Source of the DNA: CBDFMG01 sp965221205 [NCBI: bacterium]
Lineage (GTDB): Bacteria; SM23-31
Direction of reading: 5' to 3'
NCBI GenBank assembly: GCA_965221205.1
Contig: OZ244870.1
Coordinates: 558,001 to 622,000 of the forward strand
Length of the DNA: 64,000 nt
The first letter of the stretch is position 1, and each line of letters opens with the position of its first letter. Made by a program: the position numbers and the translations under genes. This document shows, piece after piece, positions 9,488-18,313 of this stretch. The notes beneath the pieces are model-generated. The model had not been told where the DNA came from. It searched no databases and was given only the letters and a program-made list of their open reading frames with translations.

Positions 9488-9543
9488 AAACCCCTGAAAG
9501 GCCACTTAGTACATTCTATTTTTATCCAAACTTAGGAGGAGTT

Positions 9544-10242
9544 ATGAAATTTGGAAAGACATTTTTCAGGCTCATAGGAATCTGTTCGTTCATAACAGCT
9601 GCTGTAGGAATCATTTCCTGGATTCTATCGAAGTCTTTTACTTTCCCATTGAATTTCAACGAACACGTAGCAATGATGTCAAATCCCTATTATCCGGCTC
9701 AGATGTATTCCGTTGTGATCGCCCTGTTCTTTGCTCTGCCAGTCTACTGGGGAATCACAGCAAAAAAAATGAACACTCATGCTCCTATCGTTCTTACAGC
9801 ATTCATTTTTTTGATAATTTGGTGGATTTCAGATATGATGAACCACTCGTTGAGACTCTTTTTCGTTCATAATGATCTCGTTGTCAATTACTCTCAGGCA
9901 ACGAGTGAAATTGCTAAAATCAACATTCAAAGTTTATATAAGCATATGGATGGAATTTTCCAAGCTCTTGCGTTCATGCGCATTCCTTTGATCCTTGTCG
10001 GTACGTTCCTTTTCTTTCTGGCGACATGGCGAAGCAGAGGATTGGAAAAAATTGTAAGTATTCTTTTTTTTATATCTTTTCTCCATGGGATTTTATTTTT
10101 TATAATCTATAATGTGGGTTTAGCCTGGTTATTTGAAATTATTGACCCATATTATGAATTCGTGTCTGTGCCGACGGACCTCGCTGTTGGTGCATGGTTG
10201 TTTTTTGGTGATACAAAGTCTCAGGAAGAATCATCTGCTTAA
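9544..10242 (+). CDS. Unidentified multi-pass membrane protein
   Basis: 232 aa with about six hydrophobic segments (around residues 9-29, 52-72, 80-100, 138-160, 168-188 and 205-222) and short loops. No catalytic motif is evident. A very good ribosome site (TTAGGAGGAG) precedes the ATG. It has no obvious operon partner: repeat copies or non-coding DNA flank it on both sides. I do not recognise the family with confidence; it loosely resembles uncharacterised small DUF4386-like membrane proteins. Confidence 0.75.
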   Translation: MKFGKTFFRLIGICSFITAAVGIISWILSKSFTFPLNFNEHVAMMSNPYYPAQMYSVVIALFFALPVYWGITAKKMNTHAPIVLTAFIFLIIWWISDMMNHSLRLFFVHNDLVVNYSQATSEIAKINIQSLYKHMDGIFQALAFMRIPLILVGTFLFFLATWRSRGLEKIVSILFFISFLHGILFFIIYNVGLAWLFEIIDPYYEFVSVPTDLAVGAWLFFGDTKSQEESSA

Positions 10243-10347
10243 AGATTAGTTAGGCTCTGCAGAAGTTTGCTTTTACGGTAGTATAAGTTGTCCGTAAATT
10301 TACCAAACCAACGAAATTTAGTACATATAATAATGGAGGATGACACG

Positions 10348-11796
10348 GTGAATACCAAACAATTTTTACATACTATTACTATACCAATGTTAATTTTGAC
10401 ATTCAGTATTTCTTATGCTCAGGATTTTGGTATCGAATCTGTTGAGGACAGTAAAAATGTCTTACCCATCTGGCAGCAAGTTAAGGTAATGAACCGATTG
10501 TTAAAATTAAAACAGAAGACTGTCCTACCTGAAGTGATGAGGAGGGGAGGAATTGACATGTGGATCATCCGTAATAATGAAGAGGCTTTTTATTTTTCAT
10601 TATTGCAATCCAATGAAGAAGGGCTTGTTACAAACAGGCCTTCTTTCCTCATTTTTTATGACAGAGGTGACAAAGCTGGAATCGAGTGGCTAACGGGAAG
10701 ATTTGATGACCTTGCAGAAATAATTAGAGAACGAGACCCCCAAAAGATAGGAATAAATGTAATGAACGAATGGGCACAGTATAACTATGGATTTTCTGAA
10801 TCTGACAAAGCAGAACTGGAACACCGGATCGGCAGTAAATATGCATCTCGATTAGTCTCCGCTAAAATGGTAAGTATCTGGTGGCATGAAGCAAGGACTC
10901 CCGAAGAGCTCAGTGTTTTCAGACATGTAGCCGGGGTTGCCCATGATGTTATTGCTGAGGCTTTTTCAAATAAAGTAGTCATTCCCGATGTTACCACCAC
11001 CGATGAACTTAATTGGTGGATCAGGCAGAAATATATTGATATAGGAATAGACACTAATAATCATCCCACCATCACAATTCAAAGAAGCAAGAAAGAACGA
11101 ATTAAATATGATGATGATGACGAGTATTTTAGAATTCTGGATGAACGTTATAAAGTTATTCCCGCACCGATGAACGGACTGAACACGGTTATCAGGCGTG
11201 GAGACATTATATTTTGTGATACTGGAATCAAGTATCTTGGTCTCAATACAGATATCCAGCAAATGGCGTATGTTTTAAAGAAAGGTGAGACTGATGCTCC
11301 TCAAGGTCTCAAGGAAGCATTACGGCATGTAATTAGATTGCAGGACATTATTGGCGAAGAGATGAAACAGGGACGAACCGGGTATGAGATCGGCCGGACT
11401 GCTGCAGAAAGAGCACGGCAGGAGGGAATTCGGCCAAAGATCTATTGTCATCATCTGAGTTATTATTTCTTCCACTATGATCTTGTAGGAGGATTTTTGC
11501 CGCGCGATGTCTACTATGCCGGAATATTTATAAACTCTGAACCGAGAAGATCGGAGCGTCGTTTGACTGAAGGACCTCAATATGACTTGCGCCCATCATT
11601 TAGATTTCAAGTAGGCAGCAGCGACTATCCGCTTCAATATAATACCGTGTATGCGTTTGAAATGGATGTGCAATATGAGGTTCCGGAATGGGACAATCAA
11701 AATGTATTTATTTTTTCAGAAAATGTCATGGCGTTTACTCCCAGCGGAATGGTATATCCCGGTGGACGGCAAACTGAGTATTACCTAATTAAATAG
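10348..11796 (+). CDS. Secreted M24 metallopeptidase-like protein (subfamily B)
   Basis: 482 aa from GTG 10348, chosen because GGAGGA lies 7 bases upstream and the signal peptide (ends ISYAQ) then starts normally; the frame stays open 20 codons further up to a TTG. It has the N-terminal creatinase-like region with RRGGIDMWIIRNNEEA and a C-terminal M24 domain. Both metal Asp (FCDTGIKY, NTDIQQ), the first Glu (AFEMDV) and the last Glu (FSENVMAF) are seen; the His ligand is uncertain (YCHHLSYYF). It groups with the genes at 31222 and 58671 by the NDEE/NNEE motif. Probable role: exported Xaa-Pro-type peptidase. Confidence 0.87.
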   Translation: MNTKQFLHTITIPMLILTFSISYAQDFGIESVEDSKNVLPIWQQVKVMNRLLKLKQKTVLPEVMRRGGIDMWIIRNNEEAFYFSLLQSNEEGLVTNRPSFLIFYDRGDKAGIEWLTGRFDDLAEIIRERDPQKIGINVMNEWAQYNYGFSESDKAELEHRIGSKYASRLVSAKMVSIWWHEARTPEELSVFRHVAGVAHDVIAEAFSNKVVIPDVTTTDELNWWIRQKYIDIGIDTNNHPTITIQRSKKERIKYDDDDEYFRILDERYKVIPAPMNGLNTVIRRGDIIFCDTGIKYLGLNTDIQQMAYVLKKGETDAPQGLKEALRHVIRLQDIIGEEMKQGRTGYEIGRTAAERARQEGIRPKIYCHHLSYYFFHYDLVGGFLPRDVYYAGIFINSEPRRSERRLTEGPQYDLRPSFRFQVGSSDYPLQYNTVYAFEMDVQYEVPEWDNQNVFIFSENVMAFTPSGMVYPGGRQTEYYLIK

Positions 11797-11874
11797 AAGA
11801 GATTTTTTAAAGAATGCTTTTTACTAAATATTCAGCAGGTGACGAACTTGGCAATTTATTTTGCTTCAAGTTTA

Positions 11875-11920
11875 TAGGTTCGCACATCGTACAGCCCGAG
11901 GAGCAAAAGTACTTGTGAAT
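11875..11920 (+). repeat. Dispersed repeat, copy 4 (type A with 3' extension)
   Basis: ATAGGTTCGCACATCGTAC plus AGCCCGAGGAGCAAAAG and TACTTGTGAATAA, 79 bp after the M24 stop and ~80 bp before the next gene. Confidence 0.85.
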
Positions 11921-11998
11921 AAAACTAGGATACCTTACTATTACTATAATAAAGTTTAATATATTATAATGATGTGCAACAATCATTGAGGTGAAGTA

Positions 11999-12808
11999 AT
12001 GAAATTCATTGTACCCGTGTGGTTCATTATATTAGTCTTTCTACTTGTTGTTTGCAGTTCTGACAGCTCGGAAACCAATCCTTTTCCAAAATATATAGAC
12101 GTATTTGGTATTCACGTTATTGCAACTGCGGCTTCACCTGATGATAAATTGCTTCATGCAGCCAACGTGCTTGCAGAGTATCTGGATAATGACGAGGATG
12201 GTGTCCCGGACAACCAAAAAATCGTCGATGCGATGATTAAGGCGAATGCTACTCAGGTTGTAGCAAAGAACCAGGAGGATTTACGAGCAATTGACAGGAA
12301 ATTTTTCCCATCTCGCAACTGGCAAAATGTTTGGACCGACAATATTCGTCCAAATGGAGTTAACGGACTCTATAACGAGGCACTGGAAGAGGTTCTACAC
12401 TTGATAACTGACTACGGTTGGGGAGGTGCATATCCTTCAGTTTTTGGCAGAGTACCCGGGACAGAGATTGCAAAAGCATCGGAAGCAGCGAGGGGGGGAT
12501 ATTTTGATGAGGTTCCCGAGCAATATCCTGAAGGTGCCTGGCACACGTATTATGACGAAACGTGCGATTATGACTGTCAGATGTCTGAGTATATTCACTG
12601 GGGTTTAACATCGATACTTGGAGGGCAAGATTATCCCGGAACGTTCGAACGAGGAAAAGATCAATGGGATTTGAGAACGAGAGAACTAGTACAAACCGGT
12701 GATCCTGTTTTGTATGCGCTGCTCACCGATCCGCAATATAAGTTACCAACTGTCCTGCCTGACGGGAGTTACAGTGCTCAGATATTTGAGATTCAACCAT
12801 ATCCATAA
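11999..12808 (+). CDS. Secreted ExxxH-family protein (putative metallopeptidase-like)
   Basis: 269 aa. Hydrophobic N-terminus ending in VVCSSDS, compatible with a lipoprotein signal. Residues ~55-70 contain an acidic calcium-loop-like stretch (YLDNDEDGVPDN). The centre holds ALEEVLHLITDYG, where Glu-Glu-x-x-His sits where a zincin would have His-Glu-x-x-His; a downstream SEYIHWGLTSILGG may supply a further acidic ligand. Five window proteins share this pattern (11999, 51378, 52667, 60195, 61235), two with RTX-like tails as in serralysin-type proteases. I do not know a named family for it. Metal binding is an inference from pattern only. Its nearest relative is the broken gene at 61235. Confidence 0.7.
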   Translation: MKFIVPVWFIILVFLLVVCSSDSSETNPFPKYIDVFGIHVIATAASPDDKLLHAANVLAEYLDNDEDGVPDNQKIVDAMIKANATQVVAKNQEDLRAIDRKFFPSRNWQNVWTDNIRPNGVNGLYNEALEEVLHLITDYGWGGAYPSVFGRVPGTEIAKASEAARGGYFDEVPEQYPEGAWHTYYDETCDYDCQMSEYIHWGLTSILGGQDYPGTFERGKDQWDLRTRELVQTGDPVLYALLTDPQYKLPTVLPDGSYSAQIFEIQPYP

Positions 12809-12832
12809 AATGCATGAGTAAATCTCAATCAA

Positions 12833-12872
12833 AAGGTTCACACTCCGTCCCGCCCGAGGATTAAATAGTTCT
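12833..12872 (+). repeat. Dispersed repeat, copy 5 (type A, diverged)
   Basis: AAGGTTCACACTCCGTCCCG then CCCGAGGATTAAA and TAGTTCTTGG, 25 bp after the ExxxH gene stop. Confidence 0.75.
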
Positions 12873-13034
12873 TGGAGAAGCACATTGCATTTCTTATACT
12901 ATTACTCCAATGTGTCAAAGATGCTTTAACGACACGCTTCACAACTCTACTTAGTATCACATTCCAACTTAAATCAAATAACTACATTTGTTAGAATCAT
13001 AGATATTAATTATATCTTTATATCAGGAGGTTTT
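12855..13034 (+). promoter_or_regulatory. Duplicated 5' leader of the M28-like genes
   Basis: From GAGGATTAAA to the ribosome site this ~180 bp is homologous to 16411-16596 before the second M28-like gene (shared blocks: CCAATGT, CAAAGATGCTTT, CACATTC, AGAAT). It was duplicated with the gene and has stayed recognisable, so it may hold the promoter. It begins inside the repeat copy. Confidence 0.6.
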
Positions 13035-14642
13035 ATGAAGGGTATGCGTAATTTTATGATCAGTATATTTTTATTGCTTATGGCGGTATCTTCTATATCT
13101 GCACAGGAAAAGGCCAGCAAACCGGGCTTTGAACCGGTTTACTACGATGTTGTGCAAAAGCTCATGGATTTTGAATTTGAAAATTCAGATGTTATGGAAA
13201 ATGCCAACATGCTGACCAATATATTTGGCGGACGGTTTGTGAAAACGCCTGCGTATCGTGCGGCGGCAGAATGGGCCCGGGACCGGCTCACAGAGTATGG
13301 TCTCTCGAATGCCCATCTCGAGCCGTATGAGTTTGGTAACGGCTGGGATTTCGATTACGTCTCAGTACACATGATGGCTCCTGATTATGTGCCGATCATC
13401 GCCTTCCCCGCACTGTGGTCGTCCGGTACAGATGGGAAGATCCGGGCGAATGCGTTCCACCTCAACGTTGATGAAATTACCTCAGCAGCGGATCTGGAAC
13501 AATACCGCGGAAAACTACAAGATAAAATCGTATTCATAATGCCGATACAGGAGATCTCACCCTATTTTGGTGTCCAGATGTGGAACCGGGCAGGCACCTT
13601 TCGCCATGAAAACGGTTACCCCGTGGAGTGGTCCGAAGAACGACTCGATGAGATGTCAAAAGTCCCTATTATTCCCCCTCCCCCGAGAGAGCGTCGTGAA
13701 CGCGTATCCAATGAATTGAAACAGCAAATTGTTGATTTTATTTTTTCAGAGGGTGCCGTGGCAATTGCAAAAACGGATCCGGTCCATTATTTCGGATCCG
13801 TCGCCGGAACGGGTAGATACAATAGTGTAGAGAATCCGTGGGCCGTGGATGCGCCTCCTCAACCCCTGGAGCTGGTATTCGCAGTGGAACATTATAACCG
13901 GATCTTGCATATTCTTGAAGAAGATATTCCTGTCGAAATGGAATTAGACGTCAGGACAACCGTTTATAGAGGCGACCCGAATGATTTTAACGTCATTGCT
14001 GAGATTCCAGGTTCAGACTTAGCACATGAAATAGTTATAGTTGGTGGTCATCTTCAATCTCTACCTCACGGAACCGGTGCCATCGATAACGCTGCCGGAT
14101 CAACAACTTCGATTGAGGCGGTGCGTATTCTCAAGGCGATAGGTGCCAGGCCACGACGCACTATTCGCGTCGGTCTCTGGGGAGGGCATGATGGAGGTGG
14201 ATTAGCAGGTAACCGGGCTCATGTTCGAAAACACTTTGCCGACCCGGTAACAAAGGAATACAAAAAGGATTATGATAATCTTGTTGCGTATTTTGATCAG
14301 GATATCGGTCCCAGTAAGATACGGACTGTTTCCATCGTGGGGAACGAAGAACTCCGGGCAATACTTACAGAATGGATAAAGCCCTTGCATAGCATTGGGA
14401 TGTCACATCTTTCCACTACTGGATCGACACATGAGGCATACACTGATGTCGGTTTGCTAGGTTTTTATTTTAATCATGATGCGTATGATATGCTTGACTA
14501 TATCGCCCACATCAATATGGATGTGTATGAACGCCTCTATCCGGAAGGCATGATGCAGACAGCAGTGGTCGTGGCGACTTTTGCGTATCATGCAGCCATG
14601 CGTGATGAAAAGCTTCCCCGTGTCTGGCCTTTGCCATGGTGA
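13035..14642 (+). CDS. Secreted M28-like (aminopeptidase-type) protein with altered catalytic pair
   Basis: 535 aa, signal peptide ending SISAQ. Residues ~120-200 form a PA-like insert and ~320-530 the M28 fold. M28 ligands seen: His339 (GGHLQS), Asp351 (AIDNAAG), Asp423 (FDQDIG) and His492 (AHINMD). Where M28 enzymes have the Glu-Glu pair (catalytic base plus ligand, usually GGEEQG) this protein has His385-Asp386 (WGGHDGG), and the Asp two after the first His is Gln341. A normal M28 mechanism is therefore unlikely; it could be inactive or do other chemistry. AGGAGG precedes the ATG. It has a paralogue at 16597 with the same substitutions, so the change predates their duplication. Confidence 0.88.
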   Translation: MKGMRNFMISIFLLLMAVSSISAQEKASKPGFEPVYYDVVQKLMDFEFENSDVMENANMLTNIFGGRFVKTPAYRAAAEWARDRLTEYGLSNAHLEPYEFGNGWDFDYVSVHMMAPDYVPIIAFPALWSSGTDGKIRANAFHLNVDEITSAADLEQYRGKLQDKIVFIMPIQEISPYFGVQMWNRAGTFRHENGYPVEWSEERLDEMSKVPIIPPPPRERRERVSNELKQQIVDFIFSEGAVAIAKTDPVHYFGSVAGTGRYNSVENPWAVDAPPQPLELVFAVEHYNRILHILEEDIPVEMELDVRTTVYRGDPNDFNVIAEIPGSDLAHEIVIVGGHLQSLPHGTGAIDNAAGSTTSIEAVRILKAIGARPRRTIRVGLWGGHDGGGLAGNRAHVRKHFADPVTKEYKKDYDNLVAYFDQDIGPSKIRTVSIVGNEELRAILTEWIKPLHSIGMSHLSTTGSTHEAYTDVGLLGFYFNHDAYDMLDYIAHINMDVYERLYPEGMMQTAVVVATFAYHAAMRDEKLPRVWPLPW

Positions 14643-14681
14643 TGTGGAGATTAAGCTATTGAAAAATTTTAGAGCAGGCTT

Positions 14682-14717
14682 ATAGGTTCGCAAATTGTAC
14701 AGCTCTCTGAGTATAAA
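14682..14717 (+). repeat. Dispersed repeat, copy 6 (type A)
   Basis: ATAGGTTCGCAAATTGTAC then AGCTCTCTGAGTATAAAATA; 40 bp after the M28-like stop, 65 bp before the next gene. Confidence 0.8.
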
Positions 14718-14781
14718 ATAGTAGTGAATATCAAGTGCTTTTCGTTAAATTTATCACAAAATTCAACAAAAGGAGAGTTTT

Positions 14782-16205
14782 ATGTTACCTCGAGTAATTC
14801 TATTTTTGATTTCTATGATGTTTGCAGGATCTGCTGTCACTGCACAGGTTCCATTAATGCAGCGTACACCGGATACCGACAGGGAAGCGCTCCGTCTAAT
14901 GAGAAAAGATAAACTTGACCTTATTCTGCCAGGTGCAATGCGTGACAATAACGTAGACATGTGGATTTTTGTTGGTCGGTATAATGGAATCTTTGCAAAT
15001 CCTCATAGTGGTCCATTGGCTCTCTATTTTGGTCCGGTCTCAGGTTATTTGATTTTTACGGACCTGGGGGACAAGATTGAGCGGGCTGTTTTTGGTGAAG
15101 CAGGAGTAATTGAAAACATTGACAAATACGGTTCTAACGAAGTCGGAATGGCTCTGGGCGGTTGGAATTATAACAACACAGATCCCAGATTGGGTTTTAC
15201 GGTTCCCGAAATCTACAACGAAATAACTGAATTTATTGCAAATCGCGATCCGAAAACAATCGCAGTCAATACATCCGATTGGCTTCCTGTAGCAGATGGG
15301 ATTTCACATTCATCATATTTGAAACCGGAAAAAATATTAGGGTCAAAATATTCTCAGAGAATTGTGTCAGCAGAGAATGTTATATTAGATTTCGCGAATA
15401 GAAGGACGAGCAGGGAAATAGCGGCACAAGTCGAGGTGCTGGCACTGGCTCGTCAGCAAGCTAAACAAGGATTATCCCGAGTTGTACCGGGTAAAACGAG
15501 GGTAAGGGATGTTGGAGCTCGAGTTTACTATTCAGCAGGAACAAAACCGAGTGAATCAGTGAAGGATTTTCCTCCTGATGTAAGGAGGTTTCTTGGTAAT
15601 CCTAACTATGTTCTTCAGCCCGGTGATTTTTTTGTTGGCGGCGGTGGCGGTGGCGGTCCCAGGGGCGGCTATATGGATTTCGGAGTAGATACGAAAGTTC
15701 ACGCATATATTTTGAAAGAAGGGGAAACAAAAGCACCGGATTTTATACAGAAGGTCTTTGATAAGGCGATAGCAGGCCAGTGGATTATGCGGGATCATAT
15801 GAAAGTCGGCATGACCGCGGGGGAATCGTTTAATGCCATGGTCAAAGCCCTGGAAGATGAAGGATATGTCCATACGCCATTTACAGATGATGCTATAGAA
15901 GACTATAAGATTGTACAGGAGGCGCTTAAAAATAAAGGAACTGATATTGTAGGATTTTCCATAGACAATCATGCATTTGGCAATCTTGGTGAGATCGGAC
16001 CTTCAATGTCCCCGTTTCGGAGGGACACGCACTATCTGACAATCCAGGAGAATCATCTCTTTGCTTTTAAATATGAAGTCCACATAAACCTGCCTGAACA
16101 CCCGGTTTTCCAACCTCCAATAATATTTCAATTATTCACATTATTTCAAGCAGGGAAGTTGAATGGCTTCAACCGTCAAATGAGGAAATTTTCCTGATTC
16201 GCTGA
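14782..16205 (+). pseudogene. Secreted M24-like protein with poly-Gly metal strand, C-terminal frameshift
   Basis: The frame opens at ATG 14782 (AAGGAG upstream; signal ends TVTAQ) and carries LPGAMRDNNVDMWIF and an M24 domain. As read it stops at 16197 after a scrambled tail; shifting frame near 16120 restores SSREVEWLQPSNEEIFLIR and a stop at 16205, matching paralogues. The strand that should hold the first metal Asp is replaced by a run of seven Gly (FVGGGGGGG). The second Asp (VDTKVHAY) and His (DNHAFGN) are kept, the first Glu is Lys (FAFKYEV), and in the restored frame the last Glu is Ser. It is closest to the gene at 55541, which has the same glycine run. The frameshift may be real or a sequencing error. 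Confidence 0.75.
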
Positions 16206-16396
16206 ATCCAAAACTATTGAAGATAATAAGTTGCTCTTAGTGTTTCTTGAGCAATTTGTGTCGGAACTGCTCTTATGGCTTGATACAGAACGATCCGGAT
16301 GCAGAACACTTGAGCTTTTTTCAAGATTTTTTAGGCAGATTTGTATAAGTCGGCCTTTTTATATAAAAATACATCAATTAATTACAAGAAAGCAAG

Positions 16397-16430
16397 CAGA
16401 TCGTTCTACTGAGGATTAAAAAGTCCTTGG
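16397..16430 (+). repeat. Degenerate dispersed repeat, copy 7, in the 16206-16596 gap
   Basis: CAGATCGTTCTACTGAGGAT then TAAAAAGTCCTTGG matches the right half of copy 5 and continues into the duplicated M28 leader. The rest of the 391-bp gap shows no gene. Confidence 0.5.
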
Positions 16431-16596
16431 AGAAACAAAATGCATTCCTTATAATATTATTCCAATGTACCAAAGATGCTTTGGTGACGCGCATTACAAT
16501 TCTACATCGCATCACATTCTAATTTAAATTAAATAAATAATTTTTAGAATATTTATATATAACAATATCAAATTAACCTATATCTGAAGGAGTATT

Positions 16597-18204
16597 ATGA
16601 AAGGTATGCGCTTTTTTATGGTCGGTTTATTTTTACTGCTTATGGCAGTATCTTCCGTCTTTGCACAGGATAAGGCCTACGAACCGGTATTCGAACCGGT
16701 TTACTATAATGTTGTGCAACAGCTCATGGAATATGAATTTGCAAATTCGGATGTTATGGAGAATGCCCATATGCTCACCAATATTTTTGGAGGCCGGATG
16801 TCGAAAACGCCTTCGTATCGTGCGGCGGCAGAATGGGCTCGGGACAGACTTAAAGAGTATGGTCTCACAAATGCCCATCTTGAGCCGTATGAGTTCGGTA
16901 ACGGCTGGGATTTCGATTATGTCTCAGTACACATGACATCCCCTGATTATGTGCCGATCATTGCCTTCCCTGCATTGTGGTCGTCCGGTACAAATGGAAA
17001 GGTCCAGGCGCAGGCAATCCACATCAATTTTGATGAAATTACATCAGTAAGGGATCTGGAACAATACCGTGGAAAATTAAGAGGCCGAGTCGTATTCATA
17101 ATGCCGATACAGGAGATCTCGCCCTATATGGGTGTCCAAATGTGGAACCGGGCAGGCACCTTTCGCCATGAAAACGGCTATCCCATAAAGAGGAGCGACG
17201 AATGGCTCGATGAGCAGGAGAAAAGGCCCATTGGTCCCCCTGTCACGAGAGAGCAGTACAATAGCGGCTCCAGTGAATTGAAACAGCAAATTATTGATTT
17301 TGTATTTGCCGAGGGTGCCGTGGCAATTGTAAAAACGGATCCAGTCCATTATTTCGGAACTGTTGCCGGAACAGGCAGATACAATAGAAAAGAGAAACCA
17401 TGGGACGTAGATTCACCTTCCCGGCCCTTGGAACTGGTTTTGGCTGTAGAGCATTATAACCGGATATTGCATATTCTTGAAGAGGGCATTCCTGTCGAAA
17501 TGGAATTAGAAGTCAGGACAACCCTTTACGATGACGACCCGACTGATTATAACGTCATTGCCGAGATTCCTGGTACAGACCTGGCGGATGAAATAGTTAT
17601 AAATGCCGCTCATCTTCAATCTCTTCCTCACGGAACCGGAGCCATAGATAACGCTGCCGGTTCAACTACTGCCATAGAAGCGATGCGAATTCTCAAGGCA
17701 ATCGGGATTAAACCCAGGAGGACTATTCGTCTTGGTCTCTGGGGAGGACACGACGGCTCCGGAGATACAGGTCAAACGATGCATGTCTACAAACACTTTG
17801 CCGACCCGAGAACAAAGGAATACAAAAAGGATTATGATAATCATGTTATAACGTTTAATCAGGATCTCGGTCCCAGCGCTATGAGGGGTATTGACGCTGC
17901 GGGAAGTGAAGTTCTCAGGGGAATATTTAAAGAATGGATAAAGCCCTTGCATGGCCTTGGGTTTGAACATATTTATACCGGCAATGATCCAGGTGCAGGA
18001 TTAAAAGGAGTCGGATTGCTTGGTTTGAAGTTTGATCAAGATGCATATGATATGCTTGACTATATTGCCCACGTCAATATGGACACGTATGAACGCCTCT
18101 TTCCGGAAGGCATGATGCAGTCATCGGTGGTCGTGGCGACTTTTTTATATCATGCCGCCATGCGTGATGAAAAGCTTCCTCGTCTTTCACCTAGGCCATG
18201 GTAA
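16597..18204 (+). CDS. Secreted M28-like protein, paralogue of 13035
   Basis: 535 aa, the same length as the 13035 protein and highly similar throughout; signal ends SVFAQ. Metal positions: His (NAAHLQS), Asp (AIDNAAG), Asp (FNQDLG) and final His (AHVNMD) are kept, while the Glu-Glu pair is again His-Asp (WGGHDGS) and the Asp after the first His is again Gln. Keeping the same unusual residues in two diverged copies argues for selection on a changed function. Divergence is concentrated around residues 195-225 and 440-470, perhaps surface loops. AAGGAG precedes the ATG and the 5' leader is shared with the first copy. Confidence 0.88.
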   Translation: MKGMRFFMVGLFLLLMAVSSVFAQDKAYEPVFEPVYYNVVQQLMEYEFANSDVMENAHMLTNIFGGRMSKTPSYRAAAEWARDRLKEYGLTNAHLEPYEFGNGWDFDYVSVHMTSPDYVPIIAFPALWSSGTNGKVQAQAIHINFDEITSVRDLEQYRGKLRGRVVFIMPIQEISPYMGVQMWNRAGTFRHENGYPIKRSDEWLDEQEKRPIGPPVTREQYNSGSSELKQQIIDFVFAEGAVAIVKTDPVHYFGTVAGTGRYNRKEKPWDVDSPSRPLELVLAVEHYNRILHILEEGIPVEMELEVRTTLYDDDPTDYNVIAEIPGTDLADEIVINAAHLQSLPHGTGAIDNAAGSTTAIEAMRILKAIGIKPRRTIRLGLWGGHDGSGDTGQTMHVYKHFADPRTKEYKKDYDNHVITFNQDLGPSAMRGIDAAGSEVLRGIFKEWIKPLHGLGFEHIYTGNDPGAGLKGVGLLGLKFDQDAYDMLDYIAHVNMDTYERLFPEGMMQSSVVVATFLYHAAMRDEKLPRLSPRPW

Positions 18205-18246
18205 CGTGGCAATTACGATAGTGAAGAGTAATAGATTACCATTGAA

Positions 18247-18290
18247 ATGGTTCCTAAATCGTATAACCCGAGGGGTTGAATAATAATTGT
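18247..18290 (+). repeat. Dispersed repeat, copy 8 (type A)
   Basis: ATGGTTCCTAAATCGTAT then AACCCGAGGGGTTGAATAA, between the M28-like stop and the M24 gene starting 24 bp later. Confidence 0.75.
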
Positions 18291-18313
18291 AAAAATGAAA
18301 TGAGGAAAAAGCA

